From assembly GCA_028564925.1 (NCBI GenBank), contig CM053033.1:114114252-114178251 (forward strand): a stretch of DNA of 64,000 nucleotides, in the 5' to 3' direction. The position numbers were made by a program, and so were the translations under genes. Each line of letters begins with the position of its first letter. Within the stretch, counting starts at the first letter, position 1. Of the stretch, positions 11,273 to 22,090 are shown in pieces. The notes beneath the pieces were generated by a model. That model did no database searches. It was given only the letters and a program-made list of their open reading frames with translations, and was not told where the DNA came from. This DNA is from Lithobates sylvaticus. Lineage: Eukaryota; Chordata; Amphibia; Anura; Ranidae.

Positions 11273-12060
11273 TAGGGCTGAAACAACTAATCGATTAATC
11301 GACAACTACTCGATTATGAAATTAATCGATTACTATTTTCATAATCGATTGATCAGCCAGTTACATAATGGGGTTAAAAAAACAAAAATGAGCCCTTTAT
11401 ATAATAATTGCTACTGTAAATTACTTTCACAGTTCTACAGTAAAAAAAAATGTACCCCTTACAGTAGTGATTATCTGCTTTTTTTTTTTTGTACTATAAA
11501 GGGCTAATTTTAGTTTTAACCCCCGTTATGTTACTAAACGTCTCAGGCCTGGTTCACATCTGTGTGTTTTTTGGTGCTTTTTGCAGAAACGCACTACAGT
11601 TCATTTACATGTTTTCCTATGGGACACGTTCACATCTATGCTTTTTTCAGCCGCTGCTGTTTATAAAGGGTCAGTGACTTTTTTTTTTTTAAAGCTAAAC
11701 TGTGCTTTTTTGTTCAATATACTTCAATGGAGAAGCTGCATAAAAGCATGTAATGCGTTTTTGCAGCAATTTGTGTTTTTTAATCTGCCCAACAACTAAT
11801 TGAACAAAAAAAGTATATCTCTTCTGTCTGTTATTCTCAGAGTGGATTAAATATTTTGCTCCCTAACCATATAGTTGGTTATTTATATTTACCACTGCAT
11901 ACAGATAATTAAGAATAATTGCCTTTTTTTTTTAAACTTTACATATTAACGAAATTATACACCACACTTTTTTTTAAGGTTATTAACCGATTAATCGATT
12001 ATTCGAAACAATAATCGGCCAACTAATCGATTATGAAAATAATCGTTAGTTGCAGCCCTA
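11273..12060. mobile_element. Complete hAT element of the AATCGATTA type
   Basis: The ends are TAGGGCTGAAACAACTAATC and (reverse complement of the right end) TAGGGCTGCAACTAACGATT, each followed by repeated AATCGATTA/TAATCGATT motifs. An exact 8-bp duplication CACTGGAC lies at 11265-11272 and 12061-12068. There is no transposase. The interior includes a stretch (about 11540-11780) resembling the GGTTCACATCTG-type repeat family. Confidence 0.93.
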
Positions 12061-12068
12061 CACTGGAC

Positions 12069-12542
12069 CTGCTGGTGAGATCAGGGATAATGCTGCACAA
12101 CAGGTAAGTGGCGGGTTACAAATTTAAAAAATATATAAAATACAAGGGAGGGGAGGGAAGTTTTTAAGTAATGTTTAAATATATTGATTTAGCAATGAGC
12201 CCATAGCAGAAAAGTAATAATCATTCTGATATATAGATGCGTAAGTTGAATTAATTAAGATTCACAGACTTGAAGTATTACCTGAATCGATCAAAGCCCG
12301 CAACCCAAAGCTTGTGCCCCAGGTCTTGTTTACAGTAATTACTGTTGTCTCAAGAAAAATTATTTAGACTATCCTACATACATTTTTGATGAATTTGGCA
12401 TCTGATAATATTTTTTTTGTTTTCCTTCAGCTCCACTTGAAAATTCCCCCCAAACTGTACTTTAAAACCATAAAAGGCAAGAAATTTTGTGAGTTGAGAA
12501 AAATTATATTTTTTAAATTATTTACTGAGTTGTATGATCACC
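12069..12542. other. No gene seen
   Basis: AT-rich intron sequence between a hAT and a Tc1 element, with no recognisable exon or repeat. Confidence 0.5.
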
Positions 12543-12544
12543 TA

Positions 12545-13212
12545 CAGTGAGGGAAACAAGTATTTGATATCCTGCTGATTTTGTTCGTTTTCCCACTGAC
12601 AAATGATCAGTCTATCATTTTAATGGTAGGTTTATTTTAACAGCGAGAGACAGAACAACAACAACAAAAAAATCCAGAAAAACACATTTCAAAAAAGTTA
12701 TAAATTGATTTGCATTTTAATGAGTGAAATAAGTATTTGACTCCTTTGCAAAACACTTGTTGGCAATCAGAGGTCAGACGTTTCTTGTAGTTGGCCACCA
12801 GGTTTGCACACACCTCAGGAGGTTTTTTGTCCCACTCCTCTTTGCAGATCCTCTCCAAGTCATTAAGATTTTGAGGCTGACGTTTGGTAATTCGAACCTT
12901 CAGCTCCCTCCACATATTTTCTATGGGATTAAGGTCTGGAGGCTGGCTAAGCCACTCCATGGTCTTAATGTGCTTTTTCTTGAGCCACTCCTTTTTTGCC
13001 TTGGTCATGTGTTTTGGGTCATTGTCATGCTGGAATACCCATCCATGACCCATTTTCAATGCCTTGGCTGAGGGAAGGAGGTTCTTGCCCAAGATTTGAT
13101 GGTACATGGCCCTGTCCATCATCCCTTTGATGCATTGAAGTTGTCCTGTTCCTTTAGCAGAAAAACATCCCCAAAGCATAATGTTTCCACCTCCATGTTT
13201 GACGAGAATGGT
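12545..13212 (-). mobile_element. Truncated Tc1-like element
   Basis: One terminus, CAGTGAGGGAAACAAGTATT, follows a TA at 12543-12544 and matches the widespread CAGTGAGGGAAAAAAGTATTTGATC class of vertebrate Tc1 elements. The transposase reads on the minus strand toward this end. The other half of the element (N-terminal DNA-binding domain and second terminus) is missing; at 13213 the sequence passes abruptly into repeat family A. Confidence 0.92.
12637..13212 (-). pseudogene. Tc1 transposase, C-terminal half
   Basis: About 190 codons are open. They include [20 protein letters not shown] (after the first catalytic Asp, which is missing), FQHDNDPKH (second Asp) and [17 protein letters not shown] (the catalytic Glu), the DD34E pattern of Tc1 transposases. 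The helix-turn-helix DNA-binding half and the first Asp region are lost by truncation. The frame runs on into the terminal repeat as [10 protein letters not shown], probably because a small deletion removed the usual stop. It cannot encode a working enzyme. Confidence 0.92.
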
Positions 13213-13409
13213 ATTCAATTTTTTTTACACAAATACAGCTTTCCTCTGGTGGTATGTGATCGATCACCACTGGGTTTTTGAATTTTTTGTATATAAACGA
13301 AAAGAGACCAAAATTTTTGAAAAGAAAAAAAACAATTATTTTTAACTTTCTGCTATAAAACATATCCAATAAAAAAACGAAAAAAAAAACGAATATTATA
13401 CATTTAGGC
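13213..13409. repeat. Interspersed repeat family A, copy 2 (fragment)
   Basis: Begins ACACAAATACAGCTTTCCTC then TGGTGGTATGTGATCGATCACC and continues through ATAAAACATATCCAATA and ATTTAGGCA, the same order as the copy at 9246-9670. It abuts the broken end of the Tc1 element. Confidence 0.7.
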
Positions 13410-13410
13410 A

Positions 13411-13620
13411 TAGAGATGCACCGAAAATTTTGGCGACCGAAACATATCGGGCGGAAATAGTGTTATCGGCATGGTAATGATAATAATTAAAAAGTCAAAT
13501 ATATATATTTTTATATATAATTGTATTCCATCTTTTAAAAACTGTAATTTTTAGTTTTGGTTTTCGGTCAAGTGCATCCTGCATTTTCGGTTTCGGCACC
13601 AAAATGTCCATTCAGTGCCC
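13411..13620. mobile_element. hAT-like fragment (TAGAGATGCACCGAAA type)
   Basis: The left end TAGAGATGCACCGAAAATTT is followed by CGACCGAAACAT. The right part carries the inverse-style motifs TTTCGGTTTCGGCACC and TCGGTCAAGTGCATCC. This matches a common vertebrate hAT MITE type, but the right terminus is eroded and no duplication is visible. Confidence 0.5.
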
Positions 13621-14730
13621 CTCTACAGCTGCACTTATTATAAATCTGACAGCTGCTGGGGGGGGGGACCCCCCCCCCCACACTGTCAGATGGGGGCCAT
13701 TTTGTAACATGTAAAATGGTATTTAAGGTGGAATTACCCTTTAATCCAATAGTGACATTTTTGACAGCTGCTGGGATAAGCTTGAACACTGTTGATATAT
13801 ACAGCAATAAAACCTGCCGGGACCTTTTCATGGTATTGTGGCTCCTGGGCTTTCTGCAATGTGTACAAGCCACAGTTTTCCATAATAACATCCGCCAACA
13901 TGTTTAATTGAAAAAAAATAAAAATAAATAAGCTGCTCTGCAAAGCTTTCTGGGTTCTGATTTTTTACTGCTAAGCAAACTATGTGAGAAGCTGGCACCT
14001 GTCCTACAACGTGTACCAGATCCATGTGCCAGATATTTGTTGGCCTAGGCGCGTGTGTGGACACGGGTGCCAGCGCTACCATGTGTTAAGTGTAAAGTGG
14101 CGCCAACTGTGCTCTATTAGATATTGCTCTTCATCTATCATGCAGTTCCTCGCCTTACTATGCATAGAACAGCGGCCCAGTGTTTTCGGCACATTTTGTT
14201 ATACATTTGGGAACCCTCTGAGTAGGGAAAATTTTAAAGAGCCACTGACATAATTTACACAGTAAAATCCTTTTTAATGTAAATTTAATTCAAATTTTCA
14301 GTTCTGTTTTCTGTGCTTTTTAAATTGGCACCAAATGACAGGCTGGTATGATGTTATGCATTCAGGAAAATTTGCTTGTATCTAAAAGTGCATGTAAAAG
14401 GCAAAACTTTTTTGTTTTTGGATCGTGTAGGTGAGGGTTAGCACCCCTGTCTGGTTTTACTGCTCTCCTTGTCCCTATTTGAGAGATTCTCCTATTCTGT
14501 TGGTCCTAGTTGTCTCCATTAAAGCAGAAATAAATCCAAAAGCAAACATTTCTTATATTCAGCTTACCAATTCTTAGATGTGGTGGCTGCATTCGTTTTG
14601 CTTTTAAGTCTTTATTATTTAACCTGGTGGTCTAGCCGGTAAGTGTGATGTTTTTCAACAGACCAGGCTGCTCTACAGATGTAGTAGTTAGAGGAAACCA
14701 TTTACCAGTGACAAGGGTTCTTACAATTAT
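13621..14730. other. No gene seen
   Basis: Contains a G-run/C-run pair near 13661-13679 and otherwise ordinary intron sequence. Small open frames show no recognisable domain. Confidence 0.5.
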
Positions 14731-14879
14731 CAGCCTTTCAGAGGCGTACTAAGTGGGGGGCGGGCCGCCCCGGGTGCCACACACTGGGGGGGTGTCAGGC
14801 CAGCGCCCTCCCCCCTCCGCTACTGAAGAGGAGACAGCGCCGGGTTATGCAGCGGCACCGCTCGGTGACAGACCACACT

Positions 14880-15225
14880 GAGTGCCTGAGGCAGTGGCAT
14901 TGCGGGGGGAGGGGGGTGCGAGCACCGTGGCACCTGTCGACAGTGACCAGGGACCCGGCGCTATCCCTTTCTCTCTGTGGTCGCAGTTCTTATCAGTCTC
15001 GGCAGCGGCTGTCATAGCCGAGCAGAGTGAAGCGCCTCCCCCTCCTCCTGCATGCACAGCACTGTGTAGACTTAAAGGAGGAAGGGGAGGCAGCTTCACT
15101 CTGCTCGACTGTGACAGCTGCGGCGCTGCCGAGAACCGTGACCACTGAGAGAAGATGATCACTGTCCCGGGTCACTGCCGACAGGTGTCTCGCACCTCCC
15201 CCCCAAAATGCCACTGCCTCGGGCT
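14880..15225. repeat. Inverted repeat, arms about 165 bp, inside the hAT element
   Basis: The left arm runs from GAGGCAGTGGCATTGCGGGG through GAGCAGAGTGAAGCGCCTCC. The right arm, read on the other strand, gives GAGGCAGTGGCATTTTGGGG through GAGCAGAGTGAAGCTGCCTC. The arms differ by scattered substitutions and short gaps. The loop is the short stretch around 15050-15070. Confidence 0.88.
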
Positions 15226-15264
15226 CTCCCCATGTGTGTTTTCTGAGGTACATTATGGGTCTGC

Positions 15265-16200
15265 AGGGGTGGGGGTCTTTACTGTAGGAGGGTTCTGTAC
15301 TGTAGGGGGTCTTTACTGTAGGGGGGTCTTGTACTGTAGGGGGGGGGGGGTCTTGTACTGTAGGGGGGGTCTTGTACTGTAGGGGGGGTCTTGTACTGTA
15401 GGGGGGGGGTCTGCACTGTAGGGGGGTCTTGTACTGTAGGGGGGTCTTGTACTGTAGGGGGGGTCTTGTACTGTAGGGGGGGGTCTGCACTGTAGGGGGG
15501 GTCTGCACTGTGGGGGGGTCTTGTACTGTAGGGGGGGTCTTGTACTGTAGGGGGGGTCTTGCACTGTAGGGGGGTCTGCACTGTAGAGGGGGGTCTTGTA
15601 CTGTAGGGGGGTCTTGCACTGTAGGGGGGGGTCTGCACTGTAGGGGGGGTCTTGTACTGTAGGGGGGGGGTCTTGTACTGTAGGGGGGGTCTGTACTGTA
15701 GGGGGGGGGTCTTGTACTGTAGGGGGGGGTCTGTACTGTAGGGGGGTCTGCACTGTAGGGGGGTCTGCACTGTAGGGGGGGTCTGCACTGTAGGGGGGTC
15801 TTGTACTGTAGGGGGGTCTGCACTGTAGGGGGGGTCTTGTACTGTAGGGGGGTCTGTGCACTGTAGGGGAGTCTGTGCACTGTAGGGGGGTTCTGTACTG
15901 TAGGGGGAGGTCTGCACTGTAGGGGGAGGGGTCTGCACTGTAGGGGAGGATTCTGTACTGTAGGGGGGAGGTCTGTACTGTAGGGGGGAGGTCTGCACTG
16001 TAGGGGGGAGGTCTGCACTGTAGGGGGGGGTCCTGCACTGTAGGGGGGTCTGTACTGTAGGGGGGTCTGCCTTGTAGGGGGAGGGGTCTTTACTGTAGGG
16101 GATCTGCACTGTAGGGGGGTCTTCACTGTAGATGGGGGGTCTGCACTGTAGGGGGAGTCTTCACTGTAGATGGGGGGGTCTGCACTGTAGGGGGTCCAGA
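15265..16200. repeat. G-rich minisatellite (17-22-bp units)
   Basis: Several dozen units built from TGTAGGGGGGTCTTGTAC or TGTAGGGGGGTCTGCAC, with G-runs of 4 to 10. All minus-strand frames stay open and give proline-rich pseudo-proteins (PPTVQTPLQYKTP) that are repeat artefacts. The G-rich strand is the template strand for FIBCD1 transcription. Confidence 0.96.
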
Positions 16201-16620
16201 GCTGTGGGGGGCTGTGTAATGTAAAGGGGTGCAGCGGTACAAGGGCTGTGTAATGTAAAGGGGTCCAGAGGTTCAGGGTGCTGTCTAATGTAAAAGGGTA
16301 CAGAGGTTCAGGGTGCTATGTAATGTAAAGGGGTCCAGAGGTTCAGGGTGCTGTGTTATGTAAAGGGGTCCAGAGGTTCAGGGTGCTGTGTTATGTAAAG
16401 GGGTCCAGGGGTACAAGGGTTGTGTAATGTAAAGGGGTCCAGAGGTGCAGGGTGCTGTGTAATGTAAAGAGGTCCTTAGGTGCAAGGTGCTGTGTAATGT
16501 AAAGGAGTCCAGAGGTGCAGGGTGCTGTGTAATGTAAAGAGGTCCTTAGGTGCAAGGTCCTGTGTAATGTAAAGGGGTCCAGAGGTGCAGGGTGCTGCAT
16601 AATGTAAAGGGGTCCAGAGG
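16200..16620. repeat. Minisatellite, units of about 37 bp
   Basis: About 11 units of GTGTAATGTAAAGGGGTCCA then GAGGTGCAGGGTGCT, directly following the G-rich array within the same hAT element. Confidence 0.93.
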
Positions 16621-16982
16621 GGCAGTTGTGGAGAGGGGGTACACAGTAGTGACAAAAAAGATATTGAAGGATGCAGAGGTATGCAGGGGGCACAGTGGGG
16701 TGTTTTTACATTTTAAGGTGGGGTGGGGGGTGCCATATATAGGATCCGCCCGGGTGCCAAATGATCTAGGTACGCCCCTGCAGCCTTTATTCATTTGTGT
16801 TAAACCTTTATCCAAAATTGAACAAAATTGTTGCTTTAACTGCTTAAAAAATGTTTGCTGCAGTTGCCATCAATTTGTTTAGTGTATCTAAATCTGGTAC
16901 TACTGTACATATAACACTCCCCTCCTCAGACTTGCAATACTGTTGTCCAAAAGTGTCTCTGTTGCTCCTGTATCCCGAGTGG

Positions 16983-17063
16983 ACCTCTAATGATGAGGAC
17001 ACTGATGGAGGGACATCTAATGATGGGGACACTGAGGGAGGGACCTCTAATGATGGGGACACT
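16983..17063. repeat. Minisatellite, left part, interrupted by a LINE
   Basis: Nearly three units of the 30-bp repeat GGACACTGATGGAGGGACCT then CTAATGATGG. The array resumes at 18840 after the L1-like insertion. Confidence 0.93.
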
Positions 17064-18839
17064 ACTAGAGGAGACTATGTCTTTGATCAGATGCTTTGGA
17101 AGGTACTCGGGGCTTGTGATCAACTGGTCCAAGTCCTCTCTGATTCTGCTGGACGCAAGTCCGGACTGCGGATTGCAAACGGTCCAGGGGGGTGCCAGTT
17201 ACACTCAGCCTCAAATATCTGTGTGTGTGGGTCACTCCTGGACCCAGGGATTTTATTTTACTGAACTTGTCCCCCCTTGTTAATAGGATTCGAGATAGAG
17301 CCAAAATCTGGTCCTGACTTAAAATGTTCCTGGTAGGATGGGTAAACCTTATCAAAATGGTGTTTATGCCACAGCTTTTATATACGCTCCATAATACCCC
17401 TATGGTGATCCCCTTTAAAGTGTTTTGTATAATCGGCTCTATCTTCAGGGCTTTCATCTGGCTTAATAAACCCCCGAAAATTAAACTTGAGCAACTACAG
17501 AAGTCCAAGGAGAGGGGAGGCCTTGCACTACCCAACCCTTGGATTTATTACTTGGCTGCACAGCTACAGCACATAGCTCACACCATGGTGGATGGGCAGG
17601 AGACAGAAGGGGAGTGTGTAGACTTTGACCCCCTTTAGAGCCCTTATGTGTCATACTACTGGAACCACGGATGTTGAGGTGGGGTTAGAGGCGCTGGCAT
17701 ATGCTAAAATCTAACAAGAGATTCCCAACATATGTGCTCATACAAAAAGTATGGAATAAACTCAGGCAGCTAGAGGATGTAGAGGGATTTACCAGCTACA
17801 GCCCGATATGGGCTAATGGACACTATGAAGATCTGCAGAAATTGGAGTGTCGGGGGAGGAGTCACAGGGTCACGCTCCTGAAGCATATTTTTGCTGATGG
17901 GAGGCTGAACCCTTTTTCTGCATTGAGGGAGCAGTTTGGCCTCCCCAACACAATGTTTTTTTACTACCTGCAGCATGCAGTGCGGGCGCGACCTGACGGG
18001 GCTCCGTGGGTTCTTTCGCCGACTCCTGTATTTCACTACATGGCGGAGGTGTCTCTGTTTAGGGGCTTCATATCTAGAAGCTACACAATGATTCTCCACA
18101 CCCATCTGGAAGGCTTCCCCCAGGGGGCGGCGGGCAGGTGGGAAAGGGACTTGGGCGCCTTTTAGGAAGATCAGTGGGAAGAGGCACTACAGGTTGTGCA
18201 GTTGTGCTCGCTCAATGTGGCCCAAAGACTGTCCCAACTGTATATTATCCTTAGAGTTCACTATACACCGGCCAGATTGTTCAAAATGGGGATGAGGACG
18301 GACCTGCACTGTCCCAGGTGTGCGAGGGACCACGGTGACCTCATACATTTGCTATGGCGCTGTCCCAAACTACATTGGTTCTGGACAGGGGTGGTGTCCA
18401 CGATTAATACTGTTTTTCAGGTCACAGTAACGCTGGATCCATAGCCCTGTCTGCTAGGGATTGTGGATGACATTTCCACGGGTGACAATCAGAAGCAGGG
18501 CATTGCCAGAGCGTTGTTTCAGGCCCACAAACGAATCCTTAGGCACTGGAAGGCAGTTGACCCTCCTGCGGTGAAGGAATTGTTGGCACAGATTTTATCA
18601 CATTTGTGGTGATAATGCCAGGGAGATGCCTGGGGATAATGGTAACTTCTATCCATTTCCAACGAATAACTGAGTGATGTATGCATGGATTGTACTATTG
18701 AACCATACATGCCGGAACTCCATGATGTTTGGTGATGTATTTCTGTATTGACTGTAAGGATTGTTGCTGGGTTTTTTCTATGTAAACTGTACGTTTTTTC
18801 TTTGTTTTGTTCTAATAAAAACTTTATTTAAGAAAAAAA
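17064..18839 (+). mobile_element. 5'-truncated L1/Tx1-group LINE
   Basis: Three plus-strand frames encode the C-terminal half of an L1-type ORF2. The first is SGLVINWSKSSLILLD, from the reverse transcriptase end. The second, at 17324-17635, has GWVNLIKMVFMPQLLY, PPKIKLEQLQKSKERGGLAL and PNPWIYYLAAQLQHI. The third is the C-terminal zinc-knuckle-like CPRCARDHGDLIHLLWRCPK at 18318-18380. The frame is broken by stops and shifts (for example after 17635 and at 18165), so the copy is dead. The element ends with AATAAAAACTTTATTTAAG and an A-run. It is bounded by AATGATGGGGACACT (17049-17063) and AATGATGAGGACACT (18840-18854), compatible with a 15-bp target duplication. Confidence 0.92.
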
Positions 18840-19395
18840 AATGATGAGGACACTGATGGAGGGACCTCTAATGATGAAGACACCGATAAGGGATACTGAT
18901 GGAGGGACCTCTAATGATGGGGACACTAATGGAGGGACCTTTTATGATTGGGACCCTGATGAAGGGACCTCTAATGGTGGGGACACTGATGGATGGACCT
19001 CTAATGATGGGGACACTGATGGAGGGACCTCTAATGATGAGGCCACTGATGGGGGACCTCTAATGATAGAGGTCCCTCCATCAGTGTCCCCATCATTAGA
19101 GGTCCCTCCATCAGTGTCCCCTATCAGTGTCTTCATCATTAGAGGTCCCTCCATCAGTGTCCCAATCATTAGAGGTCTCTCCATCAGTTTCTCTCATCGG
19201 TGTTCCCAACATTAGAGGTCCCGCCATCAGTGTCCCCATAATTAGAGGTCCCTCCATTAGTGTCCACAATGTTGGGAACACCGATGAGGGAGACACTGAT
19301 GGAGGGACCGCTAATGAGGGAGACACTGATGGAGGGACCTCTAATGACAGGGACACTGATGGAGGGACCTTTAATGAGGGGGAAACTGACGGATG
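18840..19395. repeat. Minisatellite, right part, with orientation switches
   Basis: The 30-bp unit (GACACTGATGGAGGGACCTC then TAATGATGGG) runs forward to about 19065. It is then inverted (AGAGGTCCCTCCATCAGTGT) from about 19066 to 19262, and runs forward again to about 19390. Because of this, the flanking blocks can pair with the central block. Confidence 0.95.
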
Positions 19396-19665
19396 CTATA
19401 TGGGTATGTTTCTTTGCTGAATATATGGGGATATCTCTTTGAATATATGGGGATGTCTCTGCTGGATTGGGCCGTCTCTTTGCTGAATATATTGGGATGT
19501 TCCTTTGCTGGATTGGTCCATCTCTTTGAATATATTGCAATGTCTCTTTGCTGGATTTGACCGTCTCTGCTGGACTGGACTGCCTCTTTGCTGGATTGGG
19601 TTTCTCTTTGCTGAATAGATGGGGATGTCTCTTTGCAGGATTGGGCCATCTCTTTGCTCAATAAT
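19396..19665. repeat. Degenerate tandem repeat (TCTTTGCTG / GAATATATGGGGATG)
   Basis: About nine imperfect units of TCTCTTTGCTGAATATATGG then GGATG, alternating with TCTTTGCTGGATTGGGCCG. It follows directly on the previous array and may share its origin. Confidence 0.85.
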
Positions 19666-19891
19666 TCCTTACTGTTAAATCTTTAAACCACTGATGACTG
19701 AAATACACTTTTCATTTATTAAGTTGTAAGTGTGTTAAAATAAAAGTGGGTGTACAGAAGGACTCTTTGGCATGGCCAGTGGGCCGGCCCTGGGTAATGT
19801 TGGTGGTCAGGCTATGGGGGCCCCAGGCTTAAAGCTGTGTGACATGCCCCAAAATCTGATGGCTGCATGTCGTAACAAGAGCTGGCTAATG

Positions 19892-20300
19892 CAGGGGTCC
19901 CCAACCCCCCGGGCAGCGGACCGGTACTGGTCCCTGGCCTGTTGATGACCGGGCCACACAGCAGGAGGTAAGTGGCAACTGTGGTCTGGACAGGGCCACC
20001 GCTCATCTCCAGCTATGTGGCCATGCCTGTGTCTCCCCTCACGGCGCTCCCACTCCGCCAACTTTGTCATCTTATCAGCAGAACAGGTGGCAGGAGGAGC
20101 TGGAGATCTGCACAGAGAGCGAGAGCCTTTTCATATTAACAAGAGGGTCATCACCTGCTTGTTAATATGATCCATATCTGCAGCTCCTCCTATCCCCTGC
20201 CCTACTGATAGGATGACATCATCTGTGGGGGGGAGAACCTGGAGAGGACACACTGGTCGAATCCCGTCTCTGCCCTGCCGAAGGTAGGACTGTTTAGGGG
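19892..20300. mobile_element. hAT-like left end (CAGGGGTCCCCAACC type)
   Basis: Starts CAGGGGTCCCCAACCCCCCG then GGCAGCGGACCGGTACTGGT, a well-known vertebrate hAT MITE terminus, and continues with GGGCCACACAGCAGGAGGT. A hairpin (about 20088-20200) with arms GGCAGGAGGAGCTG and CAGCTCCTCC, and TATTAACAAG with CTTGTTAATA, lies downstream. The right terminus and target duplication were not found, so the end coordinate is a guess. Confidence 0.5.
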
Positions 20301-21180
20301 AGGCAGAAAGTAAAAGGGGGTACTGTGATTAGAGAGAAAGGGGGGGGCATTATTGTGGGTGGCTGTGATTGCTGGGGGCACTGTAATGTTAAAAGGCACT
20401 GTGATATAAAGGTCACTGCATTGTGAAAGGGTACTGTAATCATCACATGAATATCCCATCGCCAACCATCCCCGTGAACGCATGTCCTCTCCCAATCCCT
20501 TGAAAAATTGCCTGCTCAGTCTAAAATGGGCAGGCCTATTTTTTATCCCAGTCCAGGCATGAACAGGGCAGTTTTGTTTCTTCATTGTTTAACCTATGGG
20601 ATGGGGTTGATGACTGAGAAACATTGTTTTACTGCCCTGAACAAAAGTGAGGTCACTGACCTGGCTAGGCTGTATAGAGAAAACTGAAGGGGATGTGTCG
20701 GAACTTGGCATAGAGCCCACAGTTTTCACTCTGAGAGCGACGGTCCTTCTCTACAGCCTGCTGAGGCTGCAGGCTACTTTGCACACTTTTTGCTTTGATG
20801 CATTAGAAGTGGACTTAATTGGTTCAAACTGAAAGTTAATTTGGGCTTTACCAAGATTATGATTTTTTTTTTTTGCACTTGTATGGACCTAGCTAGGAAC
20901 TCTCCTGATCTTGCCTAGAGACTCCACCTAATCAGTTTGCATGCCGGTTCTCTTGGCCACCAGGAGTTACGTTTGGCTTCTTCACTGGCAGAGTGGATTG
21001 GTTTTCAGAGGGGCAGGGACAGGCAGTGGAGAGGCAATATGTGGCCTATAAGATGCCAACCCACCATGGTGCAGCATGAATACAGCCATGAGCGGCTGCA
21101 TGCCCTTGTTCAGGTGGGCGGTTGAGGGGTGGTAAAACCATGACTCAACTGTCTGATTTTTCCGACCTTCTGGCTACCAA
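20301..21180. other. No gene seen
   Basis: Intron sequence with short G- and T-runs and no recognised exon. Confidence 0.5.
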
Positions 21181-22090
21181 AATGAACGAGCCCTAAGAGC
21201 TTGTTTACACTTGCAGTGTGCTCTGAAGAGTGAATTTTTGGCACAGTTGCCGCGCTGCACCATTCAGTTGAATGGTTCACGTTCAGCACACAGTTCTGCC
21301 TACTGAATGTGACAGCGATAATAATTTTTACCACCATACTTACTCCCCCATCTGCTTCCTTTGCAGCTTAGGGGGTGCAGTTGTAGGTTTAGCATGATTT
21401 TACTGCCCCCAGCCACAAATCTAAACAAAGCCTGAAAGTTTAAACCATTAGGAACTTTTGGTTTGAGCCCATAGTCTTCTTGTTTCCTTAGCTTAGCTTT
21501 TGGCAAAGTTACATAGATCACAAGACTGGCTGAAAAAAAAAAACACATTTTCTGAGTTGCGGATGTATTTTTGATGTGTTCCTGTGTGTTTTTAAACTTC
21601 TTCTTTTCTTCATATTCAGGATGTGTGTTTCGGTGCATTTTTGATGGGTTTCACACACAAAAATGCAGCATGTTCTACTTTTGTTGACTGCACTTGCACT
21701 GGTGTGAACTAAGGCTGTTGGAATACATGGACAACACCGTGCATACATTTTTGATGCAAATTAAAAACACATTGGACAGCACCTGGTGTGAAACAGGCCT
21801 TAGGGGCTGCGATTTACCTGCAGTTCTGTGCGGTGGTGCCGATTCGCACAGCGCCAAAAGTAGTGCATGCAGTACTTTTGGAAACTCACTGCAACCGCAT
21901 TGCAGATACTTCTGTACCATGCAATCTTGGTGCGGGCAAATGCACTGCATTTGGGGTATCATTACTGACACTTTTATTGACACTCGCTGCAGATCCCAAC
22001 AACACTGCGTTTTAAAAGCGGTTCGGGAAACACCCAGCGAACACGGCTTTTCCACACCGCATTCTGGTGTGAACTGGCCCTTATGAAGAA
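21181..22090. repeat. Fragments of the GTGTGAAC-ended repeat family
   Basis: Contains GGTGTGAACTAAGGC (about 21702), GGTGTGAAACAGGCCTTAG (about 21786) and GGTGTGAACTGGCCCTTA (about 22066), plus T-rich sequence with TGCATTTTTGATG units related to 1-445 in the opposite orientation. These look like overlapping or tandem non-autonomous elements; exact boundaries are unclear. Confidence 0.45.

Larger units (their letters stand above)
14739..16780. mobile_element. Non-autonomous hAT element with two minisatellites and a hairpin
   Basis: The ends are CAGAGGCGTACTAAG on the left and, inverse at the right, CAGGGGCGTACCTAG. Both are followed inward by CGGGTGCCA-type sequence, and they are flanked by an exact 8-bp duplication CAGCCTTT at 14731-14738 and 16781-16788. 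The 2.04-kb interior has no transposase. In order it carries a GC-rich inverted repeat (14880-15225), a G-rich 17-22-bp minisatellite (15265-16200) and a roughly 37-bp minisatellite (16200-16620). It lies in the FIBCD1 intron. Confidence 0.95.

Noticed and set aside
14993-16126. A 377-codon proline/threonine-rich minus-strand frame and two similar overlapping frames
   Set aside because: All three minus-strand frames are open because the G-rich minisatellite lacks stop triplets. The peptide simply repeats PPTVQTP/LQYKTP and shows no domain.
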